The notes under the pieces: model-generated | Told to the model about the DNA's origin: nothing | What the model saw: the letters and a program-made list of their open reading frames with translations, nothing else | Databases searched by the model: none | Program-made: the position numbers and the translations under genes | NCBI RefSeq assembly: GCF_002432125.1 | Contig: NZ_DJFS01000099.1 | Location: 1,451 to 61,863 of the forward strand | From: Brevundimonas sp. UBA5866 | Lineage (GTDB): Bacteria; Pseudomonadota; Alphaproteobacteria; Caulobacterales; Caulobacteraceae | Reading direction: 5' to 3' | DNA length: 60,413 nucleotides | Shown here: positions 8,168-17,334 of the stretch, piece by piece | Layout: the number at the start of each line of letters is the position of its first letter | Numbering within the stretch: position 1 is the first letter of the stretch

Positions 8168-8959
8168 CTATTTAGGGATTTCCCGCGCGCCGCGCACCCC
8201 TGCAATCACAGCCAGATGGACACTGGCCGCACCTGCGTCCAGCAAAGCACGGGCACAGGCATCCGCCGTGGCCCCCGTGGTCAGGACATCATCCAACAAC
8301 AGCACGCGCCTGCCCGACAGCTTTGCCGCCCCGCGCGAGGTCACCTTGAACGCACCCTTTACGTTCAGTTTCCGACCCCGGAGGGATCGGCCACCCTGCG
8401 ACTGTGTGGCGCGGACGCGCTTCAGGACATCGGGCAGATTAACGAGACCCCGGGTCTTTGCCAAAGGCCGGGCGATCTCCGCACACTGGTTAAAGCGGCG
8501 GCGCAGAAGGCGTAAGGGATGCAGAGGCACCGGAACGATGACGTCGCAGTCACGGATCAGAGGATCGGCCGACCGACTGATCCAGCGCGCAAACAGGGCG
8601 GCATGCGCCTGTTCATCACCGTGTTTGAGCGCCAGGATCAATCCGCGTGAATGCTCGTCATAAAGGCAGGCTGCACGGGCGCGGGTAAAGACATGGGGCC
8701 GTTCGGTACAGACAATGCATCTCTGCCCGGGTGCCAGTTCGTATTCGAAAGGCAGGCCGCAGCCATCGCAGACAGGGTCTTCCAGAAAGGTGATGCGGGC
8801 AAAGGCGCGGGCGCTCAGCCCCATTGTCGATCCGCCCACCTCTCCGTCCAGACTGGCGGGCGGCAGGACCAGATCGACCAAAGACCGACCCGCATTGCGC
8901 AGCTTAATCGCCCAAAGGCCTTTCCATTCGGCGCCTGAACCGCCATTTGTCCCCGTCAT
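8168..8959 (-). CDS. comF: ComF family phosphoribosyltransferase-like protein
   Basis: 263 residues from the ATG at 8959. An N-terminal zinc-finger-like set of Cys pairs (CDGCGLPF, CIVC) is followed by the PRTase region VIVPVPLHPLRLLRRRFNQ and the PRPP-binding loop VLLLDDVLTTGATADACA. ComF proteins are linked to DNA uptake or recombination. The open frame continues 48 codons upstream inside the divergent methyltransferase gene. I prefer the ATG at 8959 because the upstream residues do not look like the family, but this puts the start on top of the neighbour's start codon. Confidence 0.88.
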   Translation of the reverse strand: MTGTNGGSGAEWKGLWAIKLRNAGRSLVDLVLPPASLDGEVGGSTMGLSARAFARITFLEDPVCDGCGLPFEYELAPGQRCIVCTERPHVFTRARAACLYDEHSRGLILALKHGDEQAHAALFARWISRSADPLIRDCDVIVPVPLHPLRLLRRRFNQCAEIARPLAKTRGLVNLPDVLKRVRATQSQGGRSLRGRKLNVKGAFKVTSRGAAKLSGRRVLLLDDVLTTGATADACARALLDAGAASVHLAVIAGVRGAREIPK

Positions 8960-9851
8960 GAGCGCCCCCTCTTCCGGTCCCCCGATTATCTTTGACGCCG
9001 CCCGGCGGTCCCACCGTCTGGCGCGTGCGCAACGCCTGTTTCCCCAAGCAGACTTTCTGCACCGCAGGGCGGCGGAAGACGCGGCCCATACGCTGTCGGC
9101 CATCCTGCGCGAGTTTAAGGCCGCCGTCGATCTGTCTCCTCATTCTGGCCTGCTGGCCGAGGCACTGGAAGGCACACCGGCAAAAGAACGGATCGGCGCG
9201 CTGGCATCTGTCGGTACGGTAGCCGAGCGCGCGGCACCGGGGGCAGCGCCCCTGGGTCTGGAAGACCAGTCGGTCGATCTGGCGGTCAATCTGTTCGGCC
9301 TGCACTGGGCCAATGACCTGCCGGGCGCGTTGGCGCAGATCCGGCGGGCATTAAGGCCGGATGGGCTGTTTATCGGCAGCCTGTTCGGCGCGGCGACCCT
9401 CAAGGAGTTGCGCGGGGTGCTGACAGAGGCCGAGCTTGAGGTGCGCGGCGGAGCGCAGGCGCGTGTCTCGCCCTTTGCCGATGGTTTTGACGGCGCGGCC
9501 CTGCTGCAGCGGGCGGGCTTTGCCCTGCCGGTGTCGGATGTGGACCGTGTGACCGTGCGCTATCGCGATCCGTTCAGCCTGATGCGTGATCTGCGGGCAA
9601 TGGGCGAGACCAATGTGCTGGCGGGCGAGATCAAACCTCTCAACCGCGCCATCCTGGCCCGCGCGGCACAGCTCTATGTCGAACGCTATGCCGAGGAAGA
9701 CGGCCGAATCCCTGCAACGTTTGAAATGGTGCATCTGGCCGGATGGGCACCGGATGACAGCCAGCAGAAGCCGGCCAAGCGGGGATCGGCCAAGATGCGT
9801 CTGGCCGATGCGCTGGGCGTTAAAGAGTTAACGGGCGAAGAGAACGATTAA
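8958..9851 (+). CDS. methyltransferase-like protein (BioC/NDUFAF5 family) with degraded SAM loop
   Basis: 297 residues. The overall layout is that of the BioC/NDUFAF5-like family, with FDAARRSHRLARAQR at the N-terminus, VDLAVNLFGLHWANDLPGAL and IRRALRPDGLFIGSLFG. The usual glycine-rich SAM loop (D-L-G-C-G-x-G) is replaced by VDLSPHSG, and the acidic residue after strand 2 is not evident. It may be a weak or non-methylating member; human NDUFAF5 is an arginine hydroxylase. Its start codon shares two bases with comF, and its stop overlaps that of the pilin gene. Confidence 0.75.
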   Translation: MSAPSSGPPIIFDAARRSHRLARAQRLFPQADFLHRRAAEDAAHTLSAILREFKAAVDLSPHSGLLAEALEGTPAKERIGALASVGTVAERAAPGAAPLGLEDQSVDLAVNLFGLHWANDLPGALAQIRRALRPDGLFIGSLFGAATLKELRGVLTEAELEVRGGAQARVSPFADGFDGAALLQRAGFALPVSDVDRVTVRYRDPFSLMRDLRAMGETNVLAGEIKPLNRAILARAAQLYVERYAEEDGRIPATFEMVHLAGWAPDDSQQKPAKRGSAKMRLADALGVKELTGEEND

Positions 9852-10060
9852 CCGTCGCCGCCGCCACCTTCACCGCCGCCGCCGCCACTGAGCGCGGCGG
9901 TGACCTTTTCCATGACGTATTGCCACTTGGCCATGACGCCGTCTCCGGTGGCAGAGAGTGCAGCCAGTACGACCATAGCGATGAGAGAGGCGACCAAGCC
10001 ATATTCAATGGCTGTCGCGCCGCCTTCATCAACAGAAAAGGTCTTTACAATCATGTACAT
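9848..10060 (-). CDS. Flp/Fap type IVb pilin subunit
   Basis: 70 residues with a short leader (MYMIVKTFSVDEGG) and the Flp signature ATAIEYGLVASLIAMVV after the prepilin peptidase cleavage site G/A. The hydrophobic helix is followed by a tail of glycines (GGGGGEGGGGDG). Flp pilins build tight-adherence pili, but no cpa/tad assembly genes are in this window, so this is a stand-alone pilin gene. The third codon is also ATG. GAGGGGGTAG lies upstream of the start. Convergent with the methyltransferase gene, sharing stop-codon bases. Confidence 0.9.
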   Translation of the reverse strand: MYMIVKTFSVDEGGATAIEYGLVASLIAMVVLAALSATGDGVMAKWQYVMEKVTAALSGGGGGEGGGGDG

Positions 10061-10084
10061 CGTCTACCCCCTCTGACCGGGCAG

Positions 10085-10510
10085 TCAGATTAAATCTCTC
10101 AGCCATGCGACCAAGGGCTCATCGGCAGGCGGCATGGGATAGTCCATCAGCTTGCCCGGTTTTACCCACGCCAGAGCGGTGTGTTCTTTGGCCACCACCG
10201 TTCCCGACCATCTACGGCAAAGGTAGAGTGGCATCAGTAGGTGAAATTTTTCGTAACCGTGACTGGTAAATACGAAAGGCGCCAGACAGGCCTCCTTGAC
10301 GTCGATGCCCAGCTCTTCCTTCAGCTCGCGGATCAGGGCCTGTTCGGGACGCTCGCCCGGCTCGACCTTGCCGCCCGGAAACTCCCACAGTCCGGCCAGC
10401 TGTTTGCCCTCGGGGCGCTGGGCGATGAGGATGCGACCGTCGGGGTCGATCAGGGCGACCGCGACGACGAGGACGGTCGGAACCGCCCCCGCACTTGCGT
10501 TATCGGTCAC
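10085..10510 (-). CDS. mutT: 8-oxo-dGTP diphosphatase MutT (Nudix hydrolase)
   Basis: 141 residues with a complete Nudix box at about residues 46-68 (GGKVEPGERPEQALIREL then KEELG). It removes oxidised nucleotides from the pool. The GTG start overlaps the argJ stop codon (GTGA), so it is translationally coupled to argJ. Lineage-typical order: lipoprotein PPIase, argJ, mutT, all overlapping by 4 bases. Confidence 0.92.
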   Translation of the reverse strand: MTDNASAGAVPTVLVVAVALIDPDGRILIAQRPEGKQLAGLWEFPGGKVEPGERPEQALIRELKEELGIDVKEACLAPFVFTSHGYEKFHLLMPLYLCRRWSGTVVAKEHTALAWVKPGKLMDYPMPPADEPLVAWLRDLI

Positions 10511-11886
10511 GAACGGTAGTCCCCGTTGATTTCGATGTAGCGTTTGGTCAGGTCGCAGGTCCAGACCGTGGCCGAGGCGCGGCCCGAACCGACGTGGACC
10601 GTGATGTCGATCTCGTCGTTCTTCATATAGGCGCTCATGACCTCTTCGTTGTAGTCGGCCGCGGGCGCGCCATCGACGGCGGCGGTGTGCGGCCCGAAGA
10701 AGATGGCCAGACGGTCGCGGTCAACGGCTTCCTCGGTCTTGCCGACGGCCATGACGATACGGCCCCAGTTGGCGTCCTCACCGGCGATGGCGGTTTTCAC
10801 CAGCGGGCTGTCGGCGATCGACTTGGCCAGTTTGCGGGCCGAGGCCGGCGACGCCGCACCGTCCACGGTGACCTTGACGAATTTGGTCGCGCCCTCGCCG
10901 TCCTTCACCAGCTGGTGGGCGAGGTCGAGCATCACCTGTTCCAGAGCGCGCGAGAAATCCTTCAGGCGGCGGTCGCCGACACGGCCGATACGCGGCGCGC
11001 CCGACTTGCCCGTGGCGAAGATCAGGGCGGTGTCGTTGGTCGAGGTATCGCCGTCCACCGTCACCGAGTTGAAGGTGGTGCGGACGTGCAGGTTCAGCAG
11101 CGCCTTCAGCACCGGCGGGGCGATGTCGGCATCGGTGACGATAAAGGCCAGCATGGTCGCCATGTCCGGCGCGATCATGCCCGAGCCCTTGGCGATGCCC
11201 GAGATGCGGACCTTCACACCCTCGATCTCGCATTCAGCGGTCGAGCCCTTGGGGAAGGTGTCGGTGGTCATGATGCCCGCACCGGCCTTGGCCCAGTTGT
11301 CAGCGCTCAGCCCTGCCTCGATTTCCGGCAGTTTGGCGGTGATCTTAGTATCATCGAGAACCACGCCGATCACGCCGGTCGAGGCCAGCATGACGTCGCG
11401 CTGGCGGCAGTCGAAGCGCTTGGCGGCAGCGGCGGCGGTCGCCTTGGCGGCATCGGCACCTGCCTTGCCGGTAAAGGCGTTGGCGCAACCGGCGTTGACG
11501 ACCATCAGCTTGACGCCCTCGCCGCCCTTGTCGGTGTCGAGCTGCTTCTTGCACCAGTCCACCGGAGCCGAGCCGACCTTGTGACGGGTGAACACGCCCG
11601 CGCAGTTGGCCCCGTCAGGGAAGTGGAACACCACCAGATCGTCGCGCTCGTGCTTGTAGAAGCCCGCGCGGGCGGTGGCGATCTCGACGCCTTCAACCGG
11701 CGGCATTTCAGGGAACGGCACCGCCAGCGGAGAGATCATCAGACCCGGCTTGCCCGCCGCAGGCGCAGCCGCCTTGGCCGGCTGGGTCGCGCGCTTGATC
11801 ACGGACGCCAGCGGATCGAGAGCCTTCTCGATGGCGGATTCAATCTTTTGGCCGGTCGAGGACGTTTTGGCGGGGGGACGGCTCAT
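10507..11886 (-). CDS. argJ: bifunctional ornithine acetyltransferase / N-acetylglutamate synthase
   Basis: 459 residues. It transfers acetyl from N-acetylornithine to glutamate in the cyclic arginine pathway. The self-cleavage site is visible in MIAPDMATMLAF: cleavage between Ala243 and Thr244 makes two chains, and Thr244 becomes the nucleophile. About 45 extra N-terminal residues, rich in Ala and Pro, precede the conserved core; this tail may be mis-assigned. The ATG at 11886 overlaps the stop of the upstream PPIase gene (ATGA), and mutT overlaps its 3' end. Confidence 0.94.
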   Translation of the reverse strand: MSRPPAKTSSTGQKIESAIEKALDPLASVIKRATQPAKAAAPAAGKPGLMISPLAVPFPEMPPVEGVEIATARAGFYKHERDDLVVFHFPDGANCAGVFTRHKVGSAPVDWCKKQLDTDKGGEGVKLMVVNAGCANAFTGKAGADAAKATAAAAAKRFDCRQRDVMLASTGVIGVVLDDTKITAKLPEIEAGLSADNWAKAGAGIMTTDTFPKGSTAECEIEGVKVRISGIAKGSGMIAPDMATMLAFIVTDADIAPPVLKALLNLHVRTTFNSVTVDGDTSTNDTALIFATGKSGAPRIGRVGDRRLKDFSRALEQVMLDLAHQLVKDGEGATKFVKVTVDGAASPASARKLAKSIADSPLVKTAIAGEDANWGRIVMAVGKTEEAVDRDRLAIFFGPHTAAVDGAPAADYNEEVMSAYMKNDEIDITVHVGSGRASATVWTCDLTKRYIEINGDYRS

Positions 11887-12890
11887 GCAGCAGATCCAGA
11901 CGAAGACTTGGTAGAAACTGAGGCCGTCGCCGGGGCGGTGGCCGGGTTGGAACCTGCAGGTGCCGAAGCAGACGCAGGAGGCGGCGTTTGCGGCGCGGAG
12001 CGCGGCGGGTCAATCTCGAATTCAACCTTGGCCTTGCCGCGCAGCTGTTCCAGCAGTTGCCGGACGCCCTCATAGGTCAGGTAGCGGACAATAACCGGAC
12101 GGGCCTGTTCGAGGGTCGGCGGGGTTTCGGCGCGACGGTCCTCGACCCGCAGCACGGCCCAGCGGCCGTCGTATTCGACCGGTCCGACCAGTGCCCCTGC
12201 GGGCTTGTCCGCAACCGCAGCCGCGTATGCGGCAGGCAGAAGGTCGGGGGTGGCATAGCCCAGATCGCCGCCGAGGGCGCGCGATGCCTGATCGACCGAA
12301 CGTTGGGCTGCGACAGCCTCGAAGGCTGTGCCCTGTCCGATCAGTGCCACCACGGCATCGGCCTGCTCTCGCGTTTCGGTCAGAATCAGGCGCAGCCGCA
12401 CCTCTTCCGACTTCTGGGCGCGGCGCTGCTGTTCGGCATAGAGGCGCTCGACAGCCTCGTTGGATACAGCCTTGTTCACCACCGTCTCGACCAGCATGTC
12501 GCCCAGAATACGCTGGCGCACAGCCTCTAGGCGCCGCTGGGCGGCGGGGCTGTCGGCCAGACCGCGCCGTTCGGCCTCACGGGCCAGAAGGGTCTGGTCG
12601 ATCACCTCGTCAAGGACACGCCGGAACAGCTCGCTGGAAACATCCAGAGGCTCACCCTCACCGATCAGGCCTTGGGCGACCGCCTCGCGGCGCACGTCCG
12701 AGGCCCAGATCTCGTGTTTCTCGACGCGGGCGACCACGCGGTCACCGGCGTCGGGATGGGTCTTGGCCGGATTATCGCCGCAGGCCGCGACGGCGAGACT
12801 GAGCGCCGCGCACAACCCCAGCGTCAGCCGCCGTGCGGCAGGGCTGGAAAATGAGGGTCCGTACAGGAAAGAGGGGCGCGACATTCGCAT
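11883..12890 (-). CDS. peptidyl-prolyl cis-trans isomerase lipoprotein (SurA/PrsA-like)
   Basis: 335 residues starting at the ATG at 12890, which has GGGAG 6 bases upstream; the frame is open to a TTG at 12917. A signal peptide ends in lipobox LAVAAC (Cys37). A SurA-like N-terminal chaperone helix region (VIDQTLLAREAERRGL) is followed by a parvulin-type domain (LRLILTETREQADAV, LGGDLGYATPDLLP) and a Pro/Ala/Ser-rich tail. It probably aids envelope protein folding. First gene of the argJ-mutT unit, divergent from secA. Confidence 0.85.
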   Translation of the reverse strand: MRMSRPSFLYGPSFSSPAARRLTLGLCAALSLAVAACGDNPAKTHPDAGDRVVARVEKHEIWASDVRREAVAQGLIGEGEPLDVSSELFRRVLDEVIDQTLLAREAERRGLADSPAAQRRLEAVRQRILGDMLVETVVNKAVSNEAVERLYAEQQRRAQKSEEVRLRLILTETREQADAVVALIGQGTAFEAVAAQRSVDQASRALGGDLGYATPDLLPAAYAAAVADKPAGALVGPVEYDGRWAVLRVEDRRAETPPTLEQARPVIVRYLTYEGVRQLLEQLRGKAKVEFEIDPPRSAPQTPPPASASAPAGSNPATAPATASVSTKSSSGSAA

Positions 12891-13163
12891 CGGGCACTCC
12901 CGTGGCGGGGTGGACAACAGCCTCTAGGGCCGAGGGCGACGGTAGGCTGTTCGCGCACAGCAAACACTGCTCGCGTTGACAGGCTCTAGGTGGGTGCTTA
13001 AGTCCAGCCTTCGCCCAAGTCGAGGGGTTTCCGACTGGATAGGTGTACCTTTGGTTGCGCGTTATTTCGACGCAAGGCCGGGTTCCATCCTCCGTGAACC
13101 TCAGACTGGGCGTGAGCTACCCTTTCTCTGAGCCTTCAACTGCTCGCCCGTTCCGGATTGCCC

Positions 13164-16016
13164 ATGCTCGGCTTCGCCAAGAAATTCTTCGGTTCCTCCA
13201 ACGACCGCAAGGTCAAGACCTTCATGGCCGAGGTGCAAAAAATCAATGCATTAGAGCCTAAGTTCGAGGCGCTGTCCGACGACGAGCTGCGCATGATGAC
13301 GCAGACTTTCCGCGACCGGATCGAAGGCGGCACTTCGCTGGACAAGCTGCTGCCTGAAGCCTTTGCCGTTGCGCGTGAAGCCTCCAAGCGCGTTCTGGGC
13401 CAGCGCCAGTACGATGTGCAGCTGACCGGCGGTATGATCCTGCATGAAGGCGGTATTGCCGAAATGCGCACCGGCGAGGGCAAGACCCTTGTGGCCGTGG
13501 CACCGGTTTACCTGAATGCCCTGCTGGGCAAGGGCGTGCACGTCGTTACCGTGAACGACTATCTGGCTCGCCGTGACGCCGAGCAAATGGGCCGCGTCTA
13601 TCGCTTCCTGGGTCTGGAAGTAGGCGTGATCGTCAATGGCCTGAGCCAGGGCCAGCGCCAGATGGCCTATCAGGCCGACATCACCTACGGCACCAACAAC
13701 GAATTCGGCTTCGACTATCTGCGCGACAACCTGGTCTACGACCGTCGCGAGATGGTGCAGCGTCCGCACCACTTCGCCATCGTCGACGAAGTCGACTCCA
13801 TCCTGATCGACGAAGCCCGTACCCCGCTGATCATCTCGGGCCCGACCGAAGACCGCTCGGACTTCTACAAGATCGTCGACGGTCTGGTGAAGGAACTGGT
13901 CAAGGACAAGGACACCTATGACCTCGACGAGAAGCAGCGCCAGGCCCTGCTGACCGAGCTGGGCTCGGAGCGTATCGAGGACATGCTGAAGGAAGCCGGT
14001 CACCTCGTGGACGGCACCGAGGACCTGTATGACCCGCTGAACGTCTCGCTGGTCCACCACGTCAACCAGGCGCTGCGTGCCAACACCCTGTATCAGCGCG
14101 ACAAGGACTACATCATCAAGGGCGGCGAGGTCGTCCTGATCGATGAGTACACCGGCCGTATGATGACGGGCCGCCGCCTGTCGGAAGGCCTGCACCAGGC
14201 CATCGAGGCCAAGGAAGACGTCAAGATCCAGCCCGAGAACCAGACTCTGGCCTCGGTGACGATCCAGAACTACTTCCGCCTTTACGAAAAGCTGTCGGGT
14301 ATGACCGGCACCGCCTCGACCGAGGCGCAGGAATTCATGGACATCTACAAGATGGATGTCCTGGAAGTGCCGACCAACCGTCCGATCCAGCGCAAGGACT
14401 ACGACGACGAGGTCTATCGCACCTTCAAGGAAAAGAACGCCGCCATCGTCAAACAGATCGCGGAATGCCATGTGAAGGGCCAGCCGATCCTTGTCGGCAC
14501 GGTTTCGATCGAAAAGTCCGAAGAGCTGTCGGAACTGCTCAAGACCTATGATTACAAGGTCGAGGTCAGCCGCGAGCTGAAGCCGGAATACGCTGGCCGC
14601 GAGAAGGAAGCCCAGAAGGTCGGTGATGACGCCTACAACATCACCTACAGAACCGGCCGCGGCATCCCCCACAACGTCCTGAACGCGCGTCAGCACGAAC
14701 AGGAAGCCTTCATCGTGGCCGAAGCCGGTCTGCCGGGCGCGGTGACGATCGCCACCAACATGGCCGGTCGCGGTACCGACATCCAGTTGGGCGGCAATAT
14801 CGAAATGCGCATGCAGCGCTGGCTGCAGGAACAGCGCAACATGGCCATCGAGGTCACGCCCGAGCAGATCGCGGCCAAGGAAACCGAGTTCAAGGCCGAG
14901 ATCGCCGTCGCCAAGGAACAGGCACTGGCCGCAGGCGGCCTGTTCGTTCTGGGCACCGAGCGTCACGAAAGCCGCCGTATCGACAACCAGCTGCGCGGTC
15001 GTACCGGCCGTCAGGGCGACCCGGGCACCTCGAAATTCTACCTGTCGTGCGAAGACGACCTGCTGCGCATTTTTGCCGGTGACCGTCTGGACGCCATCAT
15101 GAAATCGTTCGGCGTGGCCGAAGGTGAGGCCATCAGCCACCCGTGGCTGAACCGCGCCGTCGAGACCGCCCAGAAGCGCGTCGAAGCCCGCAACTACGAC
15201 ATGCGCAAGAACGTGCTGAAGTACGACGACGTCGTGAACGACCAGCGTAAGGCCGTGTTCGAGCAGCGTCAGGAGTTCATGGACTCCAACGACCTGTCGG
15301 AACTGGTCGCCGACTTCCGTCAGGACGTCATCAGCGATCTGGTCGAACGCTATATGCCGCCCAAGGCCTATGCCGAGCAGTGGGACATCGACGGTCTGGA
15401 CGAGAAGGTGAAGCACACCCTCGGTCTGGAACTGCCGCTGCACGACTGGGCCGCCGAGGAAGGCGTGTCGAACGAAGAGATCGAAGAGCGTCTGACCGAA
15501 GCCGCCAATGCCCGCGCCGCCGAGCGCGAGGAAATGATCGGTGCCGAGCAGACCCGCAATCTCGAGAAGCAGTTCCTGCTGCAGATGATCGACATGCAGT
15601 GGCGCGAGCACCTTGTACATCTCGACCACCTGCGCGGGGTCATCGGTCTGCGCGGTTACGGCCAGCGCGACCCGCTGAACGAATACAAGACCGAGGCTTT
15701 CAACCTGTTTGAAAACCTGCTGCACGACCTGCGTCACAATGTGACCCGATGGTTGATGACGGTCGAGTTCCGCTTCCAGCCGCCGCCGGAAATGGAAATG
15801 CCGGAATTCCAGGAAATCCACCTGAATCCGGGTACCGGCGAGAACCAGATGGCCGATCCGGCAGCCCAGAACCCTGAAGGCATCCTGCAGGGCGATGACC
15901 GCTCCAAACTGCCGGTCGAAGCCCTGCCGGAAGGCTGGGAACGCACCAACCGCAACGGCGACTGCCCGTGCGGCTCGGGCCGCAAATTCAAGCACTGCCA
16001 CGGCAGCTTGGTTTAA
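13164..16016 (+). CDS. secA: preprotein translocase ATPase SecA
   Basis: 950-residue motor of the Sec export channel. Walker A GEGKT is at residues 104-108, the DEAD-like Walker B region reads IVDEVDSILIDEARTPLI, and the C-terminus carries the SecB/zinc-binding tail CPCGSGRKFKHCH. Full length compared with alphaproteobacterial SecA. The start is the ATG at 13164; a TTG lies two codons earlier. It is divergent from the lipoprotein PPIase gene across 273 bases and is followed by hairpins and an intrinsic terminator. Confidence 0.97.
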   Translation: MLGFAKKFFGSSNDRKVKTFMAEVQKINALEPKFEALSDDELRMMTQTFRDRIEGGTSLDKLLPEAFAVAREASKRVLGQRQYDVQLTGGMILHEGGIAEMRTGEGKTLVAVAPVYLNALLGKGVHVVTVNDYLARRDAEQMGRVYRFLGLEVGVIVNGLSQGQRQMAYQADITYGTNNEFGFDYLRDNLVYDRREMVQRPHHFAIVDEVDSILIDEARTPLIISGPTEDRSDFYKIVDGLVKELVKDKDTYDLDEKQRQALLTELGSERIEDMLKEAGHLVDGTEDLYDPLNVSLVHHVNQALRANTLYQRDKDYIIKGGEVVLIDEYTGRMMTGRRLSEGLHQAIEAKEDVKIQPENQTLASVTIQNYFRLYEKLSGMTGTASTEAQEFMDIYKMDVLEVPTNRPIQRKDYDDEVYRTFKEKNAAIVKQIAECHVKGQPILVGTVSIEKSEELSELLKTYDYKVEVSRELKPEYAGREKEAQKVGDDAYNITYRTGRGIPHNVLNARQHEQEAFIVAEAGLPGAVTIATNMAGRGTDIQLGGNIEMRMQRWLQEQRNMAIEVTPEQIAAKETEFKAEIAVAKEQALAAGGLFVLGTERHESRRIDNQLRGRTGRQGDPGTSKFYLSCEDDLLRIFAGDRLDAIMKSFGVAEGEAISHPWLNRAVETAQKRVEARNYDMRKNVLKYDDVVNDQRKAVFEQRQEFMDSNDLSELVADFRQDVISDLVERYMPPKAYAEQWDIDGLDEKVKHTLGLELPLHDWAAEEGVSNEEIEERLTEAANARAAEREEMIGAEQTRNLEKQFLLQMIDMQWREHLVHLDHLRGVIGLRGYGQRDPLNEYKTEAFNLFENLLHDLRHNVTRWLMTVEFRFQPPPEMEMPEFQEIHLNPGTGENQMADPAAQNPEGILQGDDRSKLPVEALPEGWERTNRNGDCPCGSGRKFKHCHGSLV

Positions 16017-16036
16017 ATCCCGCGCCTTAACGCGTG

Positions 16037-16082
16037 GCGGGCTTTGCCCGCCGCCGCTAACGCGACCGACGCGGTCGGTCGC
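16037..16082. repeat. tandem hairpins downstream of secA
   Basis: Two perfect inverted repeats stand in a row: GGCGGGC-ttt-GCCCGCC (16037-16053) and GCGACCGAC-gcg-GTCGGTCGC (16062-16082). Neither has a T-run. The second runs into TGCTTGAG, a string seen again after regA. Possibly a palindromic intergenic element or an mRNA 3' end stabiliser. Confidence 0.6.
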
Positions 16083-16113
16083 TGCTTGAGCGGCAAAAAT
16101 CTACTTAGGTTGA

Positions 16114-16140
16114 GGGCGGTGCTTGGACATCGCCCTTTTC
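16114..16140 (+). terminator. intrinsic terminator of secA
   Basis: GGGCGGTG and CATCGCCC form an 8-bp stem (one G-T pair) with a 6-base loop, followed by TTTTC. Confidence 0.8.
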
Positions 16141-16176
16141 TGTTGGACGGTTCGAGTATCGCGGTAAGGTGGTGCC

Positions 16177-17334
16177 ATGTTGAAGCACCGTTTTACCCGC
16201 GCCCTCTCGCTTGATCCGCAACGGCTGCATTTCGCGGCCCACAGCCACCATCTGTGGCCGGACGTAACCTTCGACGCTCAGGTACGGGCGTGGGCCGAGG
16301 CTAACCACTATGCCGACCGAAAGTGGGACCTGGTGTTCGGCGAGGTCATACCGGCCGCGCAAAACCATGTGGCCCGCCAGCTAGGCCTGCCATCCGGTGA
16401 CAGCATCGTCTTTTCGCCCAACACCCATGACCTGCTTCTGCGGGTGGTCTCGGCGGTAGACGGCAAGCCCGTGCGAATCCTGTCGACAGATGGCGAGTTC
16501 CACTCCTTCCGCCGTCAGGCCGAACGCTGGGAAGAGGCCGGTGATGCTGTCGTCACACGCATTCCCCTCACGCCTATTGAAACCTTCGAAGAGCGCTTCC
16601 TGCAGGCGGCAACCGCGGGCGGGCATGATCTGATCTTTGTCAGTCAGGTCTTTTTCCGCACAGGTCAGGTCAGCGGAAATCTGGCCCCGCTGGCGGCGCT
16701 GTCGAAACCCGAAGGGCCCTGGGTCGTCATTGACGGCTATCACGGCTTCATGGCCACACCGACAGACCTGTCGGCTATTGGCGACCGGGTCTTCTATCTG
16801 GCGGGCGGCTACAAATATGCGATGGCGGGCGAAGGGGCCTGTTTCCTGCATGCTCCGCAGGGGTTCGGCTCGCGCCCAGTGGTCACGGGCTGGTTTGCCG
16901 AGTTTGGCGATCTGGAAGGGCCGCCCGGCGGTGTCGGATACCGCACCGACGGCGGGCGTTTCTGGGGCGCGACTTTTGACGCCAGTGCGCTTTATCGCTT
17001 CAACGCCGTGCAGGAGATGCTGGGCGAGGAAGGCCTGGGCGTGGGCGATCTGGCGGCCCATTCACGCGACCTGATGCAGCGGTTCCAACAGGCCATGCGC
17101 GGCGATACCGAGACGGTACTGGGACAGGCCGACTGGCTCAATCCGGTCGAGGGCGATGGTCCGCGCGCGCGCTTCCTGGCCATCCAGCATCCCAAGGCCG
17201 CCGACGTCCGCAGCCGCCTGATCGAACAGAACATCATCACCGATGTGCGGGACGACGTGATCCGTTTCGGATTTGGCCCCTATCAGGATCAGGACGATGT
17301 CGAACGCCTGATACAGGCCTGCCATCAGCTCTGA
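16177..17334 (+). CDS. PLP-dependent aminotransferase class V / kynureninase-like protein
   Basis: 385 residues of fold-type I PLP enzyme. The likely PLP lysine is Lys213 in LAGGYKYAMAGEG, and Asp186 in VVIDGYHG would hold the pyridine nitrogen. The N-terminal HFAAHSHHLWPDV and the mid-protein VFFRTGQVSGNL resemble kynureninase-related proteins. True kynureninase activity is not proven, and no other tryptophan-degradation gene is nearby. It ends at TGA, in a TGATCA palindrome that also gives the stop of the convergent gene. Confidence 0.8.
   Translation: MLKHRFTRALSLDPQRLHFAAHSHHLWPDVTFDAQVRAWAEANHYADRKWDLVFGEVIPAAQNHVARQLGLPSGDSIVFSPNTHDLLLRVVSAVDGKPVRILSTDGEFHSFRRQAERWEEAGDAVVTRIPLTPIETFEERFLQAATAGGHDLIFVSQVFFRTGQVSGNLAPLAALSKPEGPWVVIDGYHGFMATPTDLSAIGDRVFYLAGGYKYAMAGEGACFLHAPQGFGSRPVVTGWFAEFGDLEGPPGGVGYRTDGGRFWGATFDASALYRFNAVQEMLGEEGLGVGDLAAHSRDLMQRFQQAMRGDTETVLGQADWLNPVEGDGPRARFLAIQHPKAADVRSRLIEQNIITDVRDDVIRFGFGPYQDQDDVERLIQACHQL

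Noticed and set aside
12976..13004. TTGACA with a TAAGTC 17 bases later, as a secA promoter
   Set aside because: The -10 matches poorly and lies about 160 bases before the start; kept only as a note on the 273-base gap between the lipoprotein PPIase and secA.
13251..16001. 916-residue open frame on the minus strand
   Set aside because: Antisense to secA; no recognisable domain and shadow-type composition.
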